Source: Arcuatula senhousia (taxonomy: Eukaryota > Mollusca > Bivalvia > Mytilida > Mytilidae). Taken from it: 64,000 nt of DNA. A program made the position numbers and the translations under genes. The DNA lies in assembly GCA_963971305.1 (NCBI GenBank), contig OZ020311.1, positions 5,394,001 to 5,458,000 of the forward strand, written 5' to 3'. Shown in pieces: positions 43,156-56,411 of the stretch (position 1 is the stretch's first letter; each line of letters opens with the position of its first letter). Below the pieces are notes generated by a model that was not told the origin of the DNA, did not search any database, and was given only the letters and a program-made list of their open reading frames with translations.

Positions 43156-45911
43156 CACGGTAGGTCCCGTGTCCGGCGACAGGATTGTTTTTTCGAGAGG
43201 GATTTACAATTGTCCTGGTTTCTTCAAGAGAATAATCAATAAAAATGTAAACTTTGGTGATATTTAGTGATTTTTAACTGAAAGCGAAGAAAAAATGCTA
43301 CCAACGGGTAGGCATATTTTAGTATTATCATATTGTATAACAACACCAATTCCTATAAAAAAAATGTGATTCCTAAATAAAATTGTGGGCTGTTTTTTGA
43401 ATTTTTACCTTTTTGCATTTTTCTCCCCTTAAAAGACAAATATATCGATCGAGATTGCTAACCATTATAAGTGAACATCAATGTTATATTATGGCATCCT
43501 GAACATTGATGCCAAAAATTTGCGTCTTACATATTTTCAAATTAAAATAAAATACATGTCCAGGCTTTTTCAAGAGGCGTCCAGGTTTTTGCAAGAGAGG
43601 TCCAGGTTTTTTCATACTTTAGATAGACAAGTTGTGCGTGTTGTTTACCTCTTAAATCATATTTTAAAATACATTGTATGTTGTTAAAAAAATAAGAATA
43701 CGGTACTATCATTTCAAGGGTTTTGGACACGAATACGTCAGTCAAAGTCAAGAATTCAACCTTATATAGCCTATATAAACAGGCAGGCGCATATAATTTA
43801 CGCCTACAAGCAGAACCCATTTATCTATTGTCTAAGCATAACTACCAACTGTTATATATTGAAAATAGCCTTCTTGAATAATTGGCCGGAAACAAAATGT
43901 TTGTGTTTCTACAAGCAGAAAATGCTTACAGTTCCTGGGCTACCTTCTTTTAACTTGACTTGTTGTTTCTTCAATGTGTTTGTTTGTATCATAGAGTCGT
44001 CTTCTTTCATGCATATGTCTGCTGTTTTATCCAGGATGAATTAAGACTCGAATGCCCTTTCAGTACGTCTTAATTTTTACACATATGTATTTATTGTATA
44101 TATTATAGTTTCAACAAAAAACTTCATAAGAGTATGCTCCCGTGCGGGACCCGGAAGGCGAATAGGTTAGCAGCAGCCCTAAGCTTGTCGGTAAAAGTCT
44201 ACTAAAGAGTGCTCAGAAACCTGTCATCTTTCCAGGCCGCTTAGCCCACAAAGGCGACTTGGATGTGTGCCACAGGTGGTTGGATGGGGCAGCCCTGTCA
44301 TAATAATTGCCGGTTCATCAGGCTATACTAATGCAAAAACTTGACCGTAAACCATATTGGACCAACGTGCGTGGAGAGTTCCAAGGTTCATGCCCGTAAA
44401 ATATCCCATTGTGCACCGCCAGAGGCTAAATTTTCCGCATGCACTTACCCACCTCTTCCCTTTTCCAGCGATCTTCAAAATTTACAGATCCTTTGTTTCC
44501 CACTCCAACCCCGCTTGTCTCTCTCAGTGAAAATAGGTTCAAACAGGATTCAGCATTGTATTTTCGCCAATAAAGGATGGTTATGTGAAACTGGGTAAGA
44601 GTTGGCTATATCCCACACAGGTAGATGTTCCATCTTTCGGGTAAAGGTTCTTCATTGTCAGTCACCATATGGAAGGGTTCCAAATTGTGCGAAACCTTCG
44701 AGGAAGGACTTCGTCACTTTCTGGATGCACTGGCCTTAGGTGCGTTAAGGGTACATTGGCCTATCTTGTGAGTTGGTTCGTTTTACTTCTGATTTGTGGT
44801 CGTGCATGGGTCCTTCGAATGACATACATGACGTACATGGGTCTGTGTCCTGGGTAGGTCTACATAATTCATTTTGGTGTTTCAATTAGCTCTTGTCCTG
44901 CTGATTATGACTGAAATAGTGTCGACTGGACATAAAACAAACATAAGAGTATGAGATTCAAATGCTATTTAATAAGTTTCTGTATCTTTACATACATATG
45001 TATACGTTAAGGGGTTCCAATATCTCATATTCCCTAATGTTTTATCAAATATCCCGTATCCAAAATAGAGGTTTTTTCTTATTCCATATCCCTGTAAATA
45101 GAATAGATTTAAATATTCTATATCCCAGTTTGTTTTGCCTCAAATATCCCGTATCCCGGGAATAAACATGTAAATATCCCATATTCCAAAACACCCTTAA
45201 ACTCTTGAAATAACAGAATGCACCAGTGGAATATGCTCTTTTTGTATTTATTTGTTTCTGACATGCATGTAGATTTTATAGTTTCAAAGACTTGAAAAGG
45301 CACAAAAACAAGATTGCAACTTACCTTTCAAAATTTTGCCCACCGTAACAATCGCACTTTTTGAAACCGGTAATTTGTTAAACATATCAAGAAAGTCACA
45401 AATGTACAATAAAACTAATTTTGTCAAAATACTAATTTAGTCTTCAAAGAAAATGCATTTGGGCAGCTTACTAATGCTTTTAAGTTAGTAACAAACTTGA
45501 TATTTTGCATGTAATGTGTTTAAATGTATGTTTATTGAATAGGAGGGATATTAGTTTCCATTTAAGTCCTATAGTTTCCACAAAACCCAGTGCCTCTCTT
45601 TAGTCAAAATTTTCAAAAAACCAGAACACCTCTCGAAAAAACCGGACAAGTTGTTGTGTCTCTCGAAAAAAACCTGATCAATTTTAATAAATCATTAACT
45701 GGTGCTTCTTTACGGACTTTTTTGGAAGAAAAGTAATAATTCGAACATTTTGAATACTTTTATTCCTCTTTTTTGTTTTGTTTCGCTTACAATTGAGAAT
45801 TTAAGCATTTTTTTGTAAACGGACAGGCGAAAAAACCTGGACCTACCTCGAAAAAACTGGACAATGCCTCTCGAAAAAACAATCCTGTCGCCCGACACGG
45901 GACCTACCGTG
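43156..45911 (+). mobile_element. DNA transposon A, RSS/Transib-like ends, TSD TATCT
   Basis: The terminal inverted repeats start CACGGTAGGTCCCGTGTCC and run ~47 bp to TTTTTTCGAGAGG. Further TTTTCGAGAGG-type repeats follow just inside both ends. TATCT is duplicated at 43151-43155 and 45912-45916, and removing the element restores the gypsy pol frame, so the borders are secure. The CACGGTA tips and 5-bp duplication resemble Transib/RAG-type transposons (CACWRTG heptamer, 5-bp TSD). This assignment is inference because no transposase is encoded. A copy of repeat R2 lies inside (44130-44560). Confidence 0.8.
44130..44560 (+). repeat. Dispersed repeat R2, copy in element A
   Basis: GTGCGGGACCCGGAAGGCG, AGCTTGTCGGTAAAAG and ACGTGCGTGGAGAGTTCCA match the block at 50148-50470. 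A rearranged remnant is also in element B (55570-55700). Confidence 0.65.
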
Positions 45912-46516
45912 TATCTGGAAATGATTGCACTTCGATGGTTTTAACTTCAAGTTATATTCTTTGAACCGCCCAAACACATGGCGCAATCTCTCTGCATAAT
46001 ATACTCGCTGCTTTACCGTACTAAAAGAAGCTGGTAAAATTAGACATACCGAAAGGCAACCGAACATGCTCATAAAGACCATATTTCGTGGTGACACTGT
46101 TTTTTTTTACCTATCTCTAGATGCTAATATCCTGTCGTCATATCTAAATTGGACTTATACTTGCAACCGCGGAGAGTGGGATACGCGTCCTTTACAGTGA
46201 CACTGTTAAGGCCGCGAAAGTCTAGACATTACCTTATGGGACCAGCCTTTTTTTCTTGTAAGGACAGGACGGACAAGCCGCCCACTCTGATGTTGAGGGT
46301 TGGATAACACCCTTGTCAAGCATTTGCTGAAGATGTCTCTGTTTTTCGGCCTTTGATTATGTGTACTAGGACTTGTTACATTGTGACATACTCCCCCATC
46401 CACTCTGCCACTGAAACATTTTCCTTTGTCGGACCTTACTCTAAGTGGCACACCAAACTTAACGACACATGAATTAAAACTAGTTTAAGACGAAATCCGA
46501 TGTGTAATTATTGCAA

Positions 46517-46920
46517 CAACATTTAAGCAACAGTGTCATTCTACTGAAACCATAAATACCGCCGATTATGATAATACGCCACTATACTGGCTTATAGTTA
46601 TTGTCTATATGCCAAAAATTATTTGGTCCAATGACATTATAAACACGTCTGTGAAGTTTTTTCCGATTTCCTTGTTTGTGTTCCAAGTAAATGTATATAT
46701 ATATGTAGTCTCTCATACGCCATCTTTTGAACTTCTTTTGCAATTAATATTTGTACGGGTATGGTTTCACCACACCATAGACCTGTATATTAGAATTATA
46801 TAACTGTCTATAACCACAAAAAGGATGTTCATTGTCGTTAATTTCACATAACGAATAATTAATAATTAAAATCAAATTGTGTCAATCTCCTGTAAATTTT
46901 CGTTCAGAAACCCACAACAA
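46517..46920. other. No recognised feature
   Basis: AT-rich sequence between the gypsy remnant and inverted repeat C. Confidence 0.5.
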
Positions 46921-46922
46921 TA

Positions 46923-47637
46923 TGGAAGGTAATCTCCGCCACCTTCAAAAATTTTATATTTTAAATTCTTATTTTCTGTTTCATTTATTTTATATTCTTT
47001 ATTTCATATTTTACATTTTCTCTATTCTATTTTGACAATTCTATATTTTATATTTCATATTTTATATCTTAAATTACATTTCATTAATTTTGTATTCCTC
47101 AACTCTTATTCTTTAATTTGTATAATGCCAATGCAGGTATTCTGTATTTTACATTTCAATTCTGAAGAATCATTCAAACAAAATGCATTTATCTTTGTTC
47201 CTCTTTCCTTTCTTCATTATTCTTTCGTCTTATTTCTAATATTTTAATAAAAAAAATAATCCATTCTACATTCTATTCGTTCATGCAACCTACAAACATT
47301 ACTATTTCTCGCTTTTCTACATTTTGTTTCTTTAAATTGATGCATTGTTAAAGGTGGCGGATTTTACGCATTTGTTAAATTTGTTAAATTATGACGACAG
47401 ATGGCGCTGTTAACATAATAATGCTGACACGGATCGAGTTACTGCGTTGTGAAACAAAATTGAAACGAAAATTTAATGGATGAGGCACAATTTGCGATGA
47501 TATAAGGGAATATTTAATGAGAGCTATATGTTTATGGGATCGGATGTCCATGCATGGGACCCCTTCCCAACAAAAAGGTAATAGGAGTATGGGGTGTCTG
47601 AAAATCGCTATAAGAGCATACAGTTTGTCAAATCTGC
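46923..47637 (+). repeat. Inverted repeat C, left copy (~710 bp)
   Basis: GGAAGGTAATCTCCGCCACC to CATACAGTTTGTCAAATCTG. Its reverse complement is at 51612-52318. Inside, TCCGCCACCTT near 46938 and AAGGTGGCGGA near 47351 are themselves inverted, bounding a ~430-bp AT-rich unit that may be a MITE. Confidence 0.82.
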
Positions 47638-47639
47638 CG

Positions 47640-48248
47640 GTCAAATTTCAATTGACTTCTTTTATTAAACAGTCATTAGAACTGAGAGAAGGAGACCTGT
47701 CATAAATATTTTAGCTGTACAATGGTAAAATTTAGATACCACCATGATTTATGTTGTTCTTTGTTTGTTTTGTATTCATGTATATGTTTTAAGTTTTGTA
47801 AAGCTATAACCAATGTGGTTTACTGTGTGCTTTAATAAAATAAAATTATCATGTTACTTGCCGAAATTTTTCATATCGGCTCAGATCCTTACAGGAAGTA
47901 GGAGTCCGACAGGTCTTAAGCAATCAACTTGAGTTAGCATTAAAAATGCCATATTATACCAAATTTGGTTTGTCACGTTATGATTTAATGTTCTCTCTCA
48001 ACATTTATTTGTACGGATGTTTAATCATTATCGTAAAGTTTCACTTAAGGGTTGTTAGTACATGTAAGTAAGTTATTATTTCTGGCCAGTCAGGCTTTCC
48101 GTATAATGTTCTGATGATATTGAACTACTTGCATATCAGTGTCACACACCCCAGTTGATCTATGTGAAAATCAGAGCTACCTCTTCAGGTAACGTTTACT
48201 GACAAGCCTCAGATAAATAGTTTGTCAAACCTAATTTTAAAGCTCAGT
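47640..48248. other. Unassigned; short satellite-like fragments
   Basis: CAGGAAGTAGGAGTCCGACA near 47892 resembles an H2 monomer start. Otherwise nothing recognised. Confidence 0.4.
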
Positions 48249-48251
48249 TTA

Positions 48252-49578
48252 GGCACGAACCATTTTCATACGGTGTGGGGGGCCTGGGATTTTGTAACCT
48301 GATATTATTTTTTTTCTGTCCAAATCAAAGTTTCAATTTTTTTTCTACCTAAAGCAAAATCATAATTTTTTTTTCAGACCAATTCAGAAAATTTATATAT
48401 ATTTTTTTACATTTGTTTTTTTTTTCTATTCGTAAGTTTACAGGTCGTTTATCAATTGTGTGAATTAGGCCATATATTTATAGGAAAATGGGAACTAGGG
48501 AGACGTGGCAAATATGTCAACCAACCTCTATTGAAAGCACGAATTAAAAAAAATAAAAATAATTAAAAATCAGAATCCCCCAAAATAAACATTCAGACGG
48601 TATATAGCAATATTAATCTAAATGGACAATAGACAAAGTCAAATAGCTGGGTGTCCAAAGTCCAAAATTTGTTTCTATTATAAATATGTTTTTTTTTTCA
48701 ATATGTGAAATCTTATTCTAAAACTTATCAAAACTAAAAGTTAAAGCAATATTCATTTGTAATTGCCCTGGTAACCTTGTCATATAGGGGACTTATCACA
48801 TGGTTACCTTTTAGGTTCACCTTTTGGCTTCAAAGTTTTCAAAAGTTAATTTCCCTGAAACAGCAAGTCAACTTGGAATTGAAATAAGACAAAGAAGCCA
48901 ATAAGGGATCATAGAAAAACAAGCCTTTTGATTTGGTTAAAGATCCTGCCTAACTAGCATACTAAACAGACATGGGGATCGCTGAAGGCCTCAAAAGCTT
49001 TTGGGTAAATGATGCAAAATCATCCATTCTTGTGATTTCCTGAAAGCTAATCATGATATTTAGATTTCATAATTATTATAAAAAATCATCATATGAACTA
49101 CAAAACAACACAAGAATGCAGTTGGAAATATAAGAAATCTGTGAAGATTGACCAATGCCATCTTATAGACATTTCTGGATCTACCAGTGGGATGGAGAGG
49201 TTTTTAATATATATATAATTTTATTTGCCAAGCAGGACAACAGGTTCATACTATAACAGAACAAAACTATCGATGTATGCATGTACTAAACATATTAAAA
49301 GTGATACTATTTTGTAGCACATTATAATTTCAAAATTTGAAACTTTTGCAAAAGGCAGTGATGAATAAGGTGATGTATGCCGAGCGAAGCGAGCCAGAAA
49401 AAAACCCAGGCTTTTATCATTTGAGTTCAAAGGATGTATATTATATTTATTTTGGAAATTTATGAATATTTATTTTTTTTCAGCTCCATTAGGAGCATTT
49501 TTATTTTTTTCTCTAAAAATTGGAATTAATATATTTTTTTTTAAATCCCAGCCCCCCCAAAAGAAAATGGTTCGTGCC
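48252..49578. mobile_element. PIF/Harbinger-like non-autonomous transposon, TSD TTA
   Basis: The ends are GGCACGAACCATTTTC and its exact complement, extending imperfectly into G-rich/C-rich stretches (GGGGGGCCTGGGATTT). TTA flanks both sides (48249-48251 and 49579-49581), and the termini begin with GG. A 3-bp TWA duplication with G-starting ends is the PIF/Harbinger signature. No transposase or Myb-like gene is inside. Confidence 0.72.
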
Positions 49579-49899
49579 TTACAAGCTCTACCTCCCGTCC
49601 GTCAAACTCTCTGTCTCCAACGCCTTGGTGGATTTTCCAAATATTTCTAAATCATTCTTATATCGATGTACATACATATGCATCTTCTATTTTATAATTT
49701 GATTTAACTCATTGTTGTGGAACCGGGCATTTTTTGCAAGCTTTTTTTGTAAGCTGCGACTCGCATTTTTCTAGTAGATTATTAATATTCATCACATCTT
49801 TTAAGAAATATAAAGAGATCGAAGTTCCATTATCTTCGGACGATGCAAAATGAATTTAAAAAATAAGTCTTATATGTTATGCAATTAAGGGAATTTCGA

Positions 49900-50130
49900 T
49901 ACAGAAGTTATTAGCGAGTCGGGCAACACCATAATCCGTTGGTTCGATCCACCTCAGGGGTCAAAAACTCATGGACCAATAGTTCGACTCCCTCTCTCTT
50001 CTGACACCATTTGTGAGGCTGGTCTCAAGAAACGATTCTAGTTATTCGGAATTATCGAATTGTCCCGTGTACATCTATGGGGGAACAATACCTTCTGTGC
50101 CTTAAAGACCCCTAAGGTACACTTAAATTA
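49900..50130 (+). mobile_element. tRNA-derived SINE (family S1), plus strand
   Basis: TTAGCGAGTCGGGCAACACC (A-box-like) and GGTTCGATCC (B box), then the family body TCTGACACCATTTGTGAGG and GGTCTCAAGAAACGATTCTA shared with 32540-32800. Confidence 0.6.
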
Positions 50131-50147
50131 AGACCCCTTTGTATATA

Positions 50148-50470
50148 GTTCTATATTCTGTGCGGGGCCCTGGTGGAGAATAGGCCCGCAGCAGAGCCTA
50201 GCTTGTCGCAAGAGGCGACTAAGGGTCTTGGGATTCTGATTATGGGTCAGTGCTCAGCCCACAGAGTGACCAAGGTGTAGACCCTAGGTAGCTGAATAAG
50301 GTGGCCCTCGTCCGCGAGGGTTGTCAGGTCTTATAATTCGAAAACGATGACTGCTGACCATAGTGGGCCAACGTGTGTGGAGAGTTCCACGCTTTATGCA
50401 CGTCTAAGACCCCTTTGTGGACCGCCAAATAGTGTACCTAAATTTTTTGCCCCTACCCACCTCTCCCCTT
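50148..50470 (+). repeat. Dispersed repeat R2, second copy
   Basis: GTGCGGGGCCCTGGTGG, CTAGCTTGTCGCAAGAGGCG and ACGTGTGTGGAGAGTTCCAC. Possibly a SINE-like family; the head type is uncertain. Confidence 0.65.
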
Positions 50471-50549
50471 TTTCCCGTGGTTCTTCAAATTTGCCATTTC
50501 CTTTGTTTTATATCATCATCATCTTTATCATTTCATGTTCATTTTCGCC

Positions 50550-50905
50550 TTAGCTACAGAGCAGGACATATATAGGTGTTACTTTACCGGCGGCGGTGTC
50601 AACTTTTTGGGTAAGGTTTTATGAGCCCCTCCATATCTCAAGAACTATAGGTCCAAGATTAATGAAACTCGGTATGCATTTGCCCTAGTAGTAGCTTAGC
50701 ACAGTTGCATCCCCATCTTTTGACCTTGATTTTCTGGTTTAGTGACTTTGATTATTTTATTGCATATATTAGAAATGTTTAAGTTCTATAAACACCTTTT
50801 GATCTGAGAAACTGAAAATCCTTATAACTGCGAAATATAGTGGAAGTAAGAAAGCAATTTATTGTTTCTGGTCGTACCGGTAGGCGAGACATACTTTAGT
50901 GTTAA
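50550..50905 (-). mobile_element. Helentron-like element H1, short minus-strand copy
   Basis: On the minus strand the 5' end GTTAACACTAAAGTATGTCT and the GCCGCCGG-AAGTAA-ACCTAT 3' region match 36640-38205, with only about one monomer's worth of interior. The 3' hairpin is damaged. Confidence 0.65.
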
Positions 50906-51224
50906 CTCTTGTATCATCCTTTCATGTTCATCGCCTTCCACGAAAGTAAGAATCCAACGATCTGTTCTTTTTACATTGATTATTCAATGAAATGTCCTTG
51001 TTGGATAAACAACGAAAATTGATACCCACGAAAATAAATGAATCCACAGTAACCTATAATATAGTGTTGCGAGGGCGTAAAACACCAACGCACACACTGC
51101 AGTTCGATAACAGCAGTTTAAATGATAGCCGCTACAAAGGCACAATCGCAAACTGCAAACTAGAGAGAGATTAATAGAAGCAATAAGCTTGTTATATGAT
51201 TATATGAATACGTTTAAACTATTC

Positions 51225-51345
51225 AACTAAGGCAAGGTCGGTGGTTTCCTCCGGGTACTCCGGTTTCCTCCATCATTAAAACTGACCGCCCTACATGACC
51301 CAGGTGTGTCGATAAAGGGCGTTAAACACCAACACACACACACGA
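51225..51345 (+). repeat. Conserved SINE-domain-like fragment
   Basis: TCCGGGTACTCCGGTTTCCT, AAACTGACCGCC and GGCGTTAAACACCAAC form a block seen in many marine invertebrate genomes at SINE 3' ends. The family name is not certain. Confidence 0.5.
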
Positions 51346-51611
51346 ATCAAATAAGGGTGTGACTGGTAAGTTACTCTTTTCCATTCGGTCAGTGGGTCGA
51401 AATGATTTGACAATCGATGAAGTGAAACACAGATTGGTTACATAAATTTACTCATTTAATCAATTTATTACCAACTGGCCCACTCTGGTGCGGAATTCTT
51501 GGTCACCTCTAATGATTGGGGGGTTTAGACAGGTTGTATAGAGGGAGGAGATTTGAAGCGGGGATAACAGGTTGGTCGACTGTAATTTGTCTTGTTACCT
51601 AAAAAAAATTT

Positions 51612-52318
51612 GGGGCAGATTTGACAAACGGTATGCTCTTATAGCGATTTTCAGACACCTCAGACTCCTATTACCTTTTTGTTGGGGAAGGGGTCCCATG
51701 CATGGACATCCGATCCCCTAAATAAATTAGTCCCTTATATCATCAAAACTGTGCCTCATCGATTTCAATTTTGTTTCACAACGCAGTTACTCGATCCGTG
51801 TCAGCATTATTATGTTAACAGCGCCATCTGTCGTCATAATTTAACAATTTTAACAAATGCGTAAAATCCGCCACCTGTTACAATGCATCAATATGAATAT
51901 ATCAAATAAAGAAACAAAATGTAGAAAAGCGAGAAATAGTAATGTTTGTAGGTTGCATGAACGAATAGAATGTAGAATGGATTATTTTTTATTAACATAT
52001 TAGAAATAAGACGAAAGAATAATGAAAAAAGGAAAGAGGAACAAAGATTAATGCATTTTGTTTGAATGATTCTTCAGAATTGAAATGTAAAATACAGAAT
52101 ACCTGCATTGGCATTATACAAATTATAGAATAAGAGTTGAGGAATACAAAATTAATAAAATGTAATTTAAGATATAAAATTTGAAATATAAAATATAGAA
52201 TTGTCAAAATAGAATAGAGAAAATGTAAAATAAGAAATAAAGAATATAAAATAAATGAAACAGAAAATAAGAATTTAAAATATAAAATTTTTGAAGGTGG
52301 CGGAGATTACCTTCCATA
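51612..52318 (-). repeat. Inverted repeat C, right copy
   Basis: Reverse complement of 46923-47637 with scattered changes. Borders are CAGATTTGACAAACGGTATG and GGTGGCGGAGATTACCTTCC. Confidence 0.82.
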
Positions 52319-53860
52319 CAACAATATCACAAATTAAAAATTCATTTTCCAAAAAAAGATATGTCTATGTCGAATTCTGATGGCCCAGAAATTTTGATTT
52401 ACTGTGGTTGGGTGGCTCTGTATTTTACACACTCAACTCTCATTTTCAACATATCAGTTTTATTTGACACTAAATGATCTCTTGACACATGTGACAGCAA
52501 ACTAAATGTTTGGCGCTCTTTATTCTTTCAAAATTTTACATTTACCGAACCAATTTTCTTTAAATCACTTAACATGTTTGATTCCTCCATTTTTCTTGGA
52601 TTTTCCATGGTTCTTATTATCATTCTATATTTTAGAGTCTAATAATGAACCAAAGACTCACCTGGTCTTCATGTCAACCATATGAAGACTTTTGTATAGC
52701 TAAATAAACTGAATGTATAAGCAAGAAAAAGCTTTTCTTTATCTGCAGTAGTTTTCATTCTAAATAAGCGAAAAACACTATTTTTAACCTTTAAGGGGGC
52801 GTAACCCCTATAAGGGGTCATCTGACAACTTTGTCCCTACGGATACAATTGTACAGCTAAATAAGCTGAACATTCAAGCAAGCAACAGCTTTTTTCTTTC
52901 AGCATTTTTTTTCAAGGACAAAAACATGCAAAATGTTATTTTAAGGGCCATCCCCTACAAGGGGTCATCTGAACCTTGTCTCTACGGAGACTTTTAAAGA
53001 GGTTAATGAGCTTAACATTAAAGCCAGCAACCGCTTTTCTTTATCTGCTTTAGCTTTTATTCTATAGGCCAAAAACATGAAAACATGTTAATTTAGGGTC
53101 TGTAATCCCTATAAGGAGTCATATGACAATTTCGACCCTACGGAGACTTTTGTAGAGCTGAATGAGTTTTACATTTAAGAAAGCAACAGCTTTTCTCTAT
53201 CTGCAATAGTTTTCATTATATAGGCCAAAACACTATTTTTTGCCTTTTTAAGGGGCTGTAACCCCTATAAAGGGTCATCTGACATCTTAGACCATATGGA
53301 GACTTTTTTAGAGCTAAATGAGCTTAATATTCAAGCAAGCAACTGCTTTTCTCTTTCTCACGGTAGGTCCCGTGTCCGGCGACAGGATTGTTTTTTTGAG
53401 AGGCATTGTCCAGTTTTTTCGAGAGGTCCAGGTTTTTTCGCCTGTCCGTTTACAAAAAATGCTAAAATTCTCAATTGTTAGTGAAACAAATAAAAAAAAG
53501 AGGAATAAAAGTATTCAAAATGTTCGAATTATTACTTTTCTTAAAAAAAAAGTCCGTAAAGAAGCATCAGTTAATGATTTATTAAAATTGATCAGGTTTT
53601 TTCGAGAGGCACAATAACTCGTCCGGTTTTTTCGAGAGGTGTCCTGGTTTTTTAAAAATTTTGACTAAAGAGAGGCACTGGGTTTTGAGGAAACTATACG
53701 ACTTAAATGAAAACTAATATTCCTCGTACTCAATAAACATACATTTAAACACATTACATGCAAAATATCAAGTTTGTTACTAATTTTAAAGCATAAGTAG
53801 GCTGCCCAAATGCATTATCTTTGAAGACTAAATTAGTATTTTGACAAAATTAGTTTGATA

Positions 53861-54833
53861 GTATAGTCCATTTGAGTTCTATAAATCAACGAAAATTCTT
53901 TTAAATTTTTTTGTCTCTCAAATAAAATTTATTTTTTAAACACAAATAAACTTTTTATTAGTATACGAACTCTGATAACAAAAACCAAGATGTTATCTTC
54001 TAAAACAATAAAGTTTTCCGTATGGTATAATATACAATTATCACCCTAGTTGGTGTGTGACCCGGTGTTTTCTTTCCCCGAGAAAGTAAGGTCACCCGAG
54101 GGCTTGCCCCGAGGGTTACCTTACTTTTCGAGGAGAAAGAAATGCCGGGTCATATATCATCTAGGGTGATAACTGTTATATTATATCGAATATTCAAATG
54201 AAACAATTTGATATTAAATTTCAAACATATTTCGGACATTTTAACCCTTTTTCCATTGAGAAACTACAGTCAATACAATGTTGAAGAAAAATCGTGGGCT
54301 CACGTGCAAATTCTCACGAGAGGGTGACCTTACCATGCAACCCAACGATTGCCGGTTGACCCAGCAAAATATCACATGCCACGTGACAACGTCTAAGCTA
54401 ATCACAATTAAGATTTTTATATGAGTATATAATATTGCTAAATATTTCACCAATTTTAATAATACCTAAAATGGTGTGTTTATCTGACGGAACAGCCAGG
54501 TGTTGGGCCCACCTGAACATAATTGAAAGGACTAACAATAGGAGATTAGATGACCAATTAGCTCCACAAAGGATTTTTAAAGGTATACGGAGCAAATGCT
54601 GTTCCTGGTCACTAGGTTGTACTCCCATAGATTTCTATGAATTTTTGGTCCATTTTTACTATTAAGGTCTATGGAAAACATTTTTATTAATCATGCAAAA
54701 ATTTTGAAATTTTTTGCCTGAGTTCGTATTCCTTTAAAAACTCATGACATACTAAAATAGTTAAAATATTTTGCAAGACGTAAATTTACAAGCCATTTTT
54801 CGTTGATTTATAACACTCAAACGGACTTTATAC
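53861..54833. mobile_element. Insertion D in element B with inverted ends
   Basis: Ends are related by inversion over ~35 bp (TTGAG then TATAAATCAACGAAAA). Absent from the matching point in A near 45408. It contains a nested long hairpin. Confidence 0.65.
54026..54185. mobile_element. Long hairpin (MITE-like)
   Basis: TATCACCCTAG and CTAGGGTGATA ends. The inner arms contain AAAGTAAGGTCACCCGAGG and its imperfect complement, with GACCCGG / CCGGGTC between. Confidence 0.75.
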
Positions 54834-56411
54834 ATTTGTACATTTGTGACTTTCTTGATGTGCTTTAATAAATTACCGGTTTCATAAAAAGCGATTGTTA
54901 CGGTGGGCAAAATTTTGAAAGGTAAGTTGCAATCTTGTTTTTGTGCCTTTTCAAGTCTTGGAAACTATAAAATCTACATGTATGTCAGAAACAAATAAAT
55001 ACAAAAAGAGCACATTCCACTGGTGCATTCTGTTATTTCAAGAGTTTAAGGGTGTTTTGGAATATGGGATATTTACATATCTATTCCTGGGATACGGATA
55101 TTTGAGGCAAAACAAACTGGGATATAGAATATTTAAATCTATTCTATTTACAGGGATATGGGATAAGAAAAAAAACTCTATTTTGGATACGGGATATTTG
55201 ATAAAAACATTAGGGAATATGAGATATTGGAACCCCTTAACGTATACATATGTATGTAAAGATACAGAAACTTAAATAACATTTGAATCTCATATTCTTG
55301 TTTGTTTTATGTCCAGTCGACGCTATTTCAGTCATAATCAGCAGGACAAGAGCTAATTGAAACACCAAAATGAATTCTGTAGACCCACACAGGACACAGA
55401 CCCATGTATGTCATTCGAAGGACACATGCACGACCACAAACCAGAAGTAAAACGAACCAACTCACAAGATAGGCCAATGTACCCTTAACGCACCATAGGC
55501 CAATGCATTCAGAAAGTGACGAAATCCTTCCTCAAAAGTTTCGCACAATTTGGAACCCTTCCATATGGTGACGGACAATGAAAAACCCTTACCCGAAATG
55601 AGGCCATACTAGATTGAAAGATGGCAGGTTTCTGGGCGCTCTTTAGTGAACTTTTACCGATAAGCTTAGCGCTGCTGCTAACATATTCGCCTCTTTGGAA
55701 GTTTTTTGTTGAAACTATAATATATACAATAAATACATATGTGTAAAAATTAAGACGTACTGAAAGGGCATTTGAGTCTTATATAATCCTGGATAAAACA
55801 GCAGACATGAAAGAAGACGACTCTATGATACAAACAAACACATCCAAGAAACAACTACAAGTCAAGTTAAAAGAAGGTAGCCCAGGAACTGTAAGCATTT
55901 TCTGCTTGTCGCAACACAAACATTTTGTTTCCAGCCAATTATTCAAGGAGGCTATTTTCAATTTATAACAGTTGGTAGTTATGCTTAGACAATAGATTAA
56001 TGGGTTCTGGTTGTAGGCGTCAATTTTATGCGCCTGCCTGTTTATATAGACTATATAAGGTTGAATTCTTGACATCAACTGACGTATACTTGTCCAAAAC
56101 CCTTGAAATGATAGTACCGTATTCTTATTTTTTTAACAACATACAATGTCTTTTAAAACATGATTTAAGAGGTAAACAACACGCACAACTTGTCTATCTA
56201 TAATAAAAGTATGAAAAAACCTGGACCTCTCTTGCAAAAACCTGGACGCCTCTTGAAAAAGCCTGGACATGTATTTTATTTTAATTTAAAAATATGTAAG
56301 ATGCAACTTTTTGGCATCAACGTTCAGGATGCCATAATATAACATTGATGTTCACTAATAATGGTTAGCAATCTCGTTCAATATATTTGTCTTTTTAGGG
56401 GTGAAAAATGC

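Larger units (their letters stand above)
41370..46500 (-). pseudogene. Ty3/gypsy retrotransposon pol remnant, three times interrupted
   Basis: The minus strand reads from ~46500 down. The RT start (SNPQHQSGRLVRPVLTRKKG, near 46290) is followed by the RT core end (LRHVFGRFKEYNLKLKPSKC, near 45960). The frame stops at the TSD of element A (45912) and resumes at 43155 with VKFLGRVVSEEAISINP, then the connection/RNase H part. It passes a 73-bp palindrome at 42832-42904 and DIDAS-like sequence near 42785. It is cut again by H2 (41738-42641), and RNase H ends with SLRWLMNFKN and GKMHA near 41580. Frameshifts and stops occur throughout, and no LTR was identified. A 32-bp tandem duplication lies at about 41455-41520. 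Confidence 0.75.
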
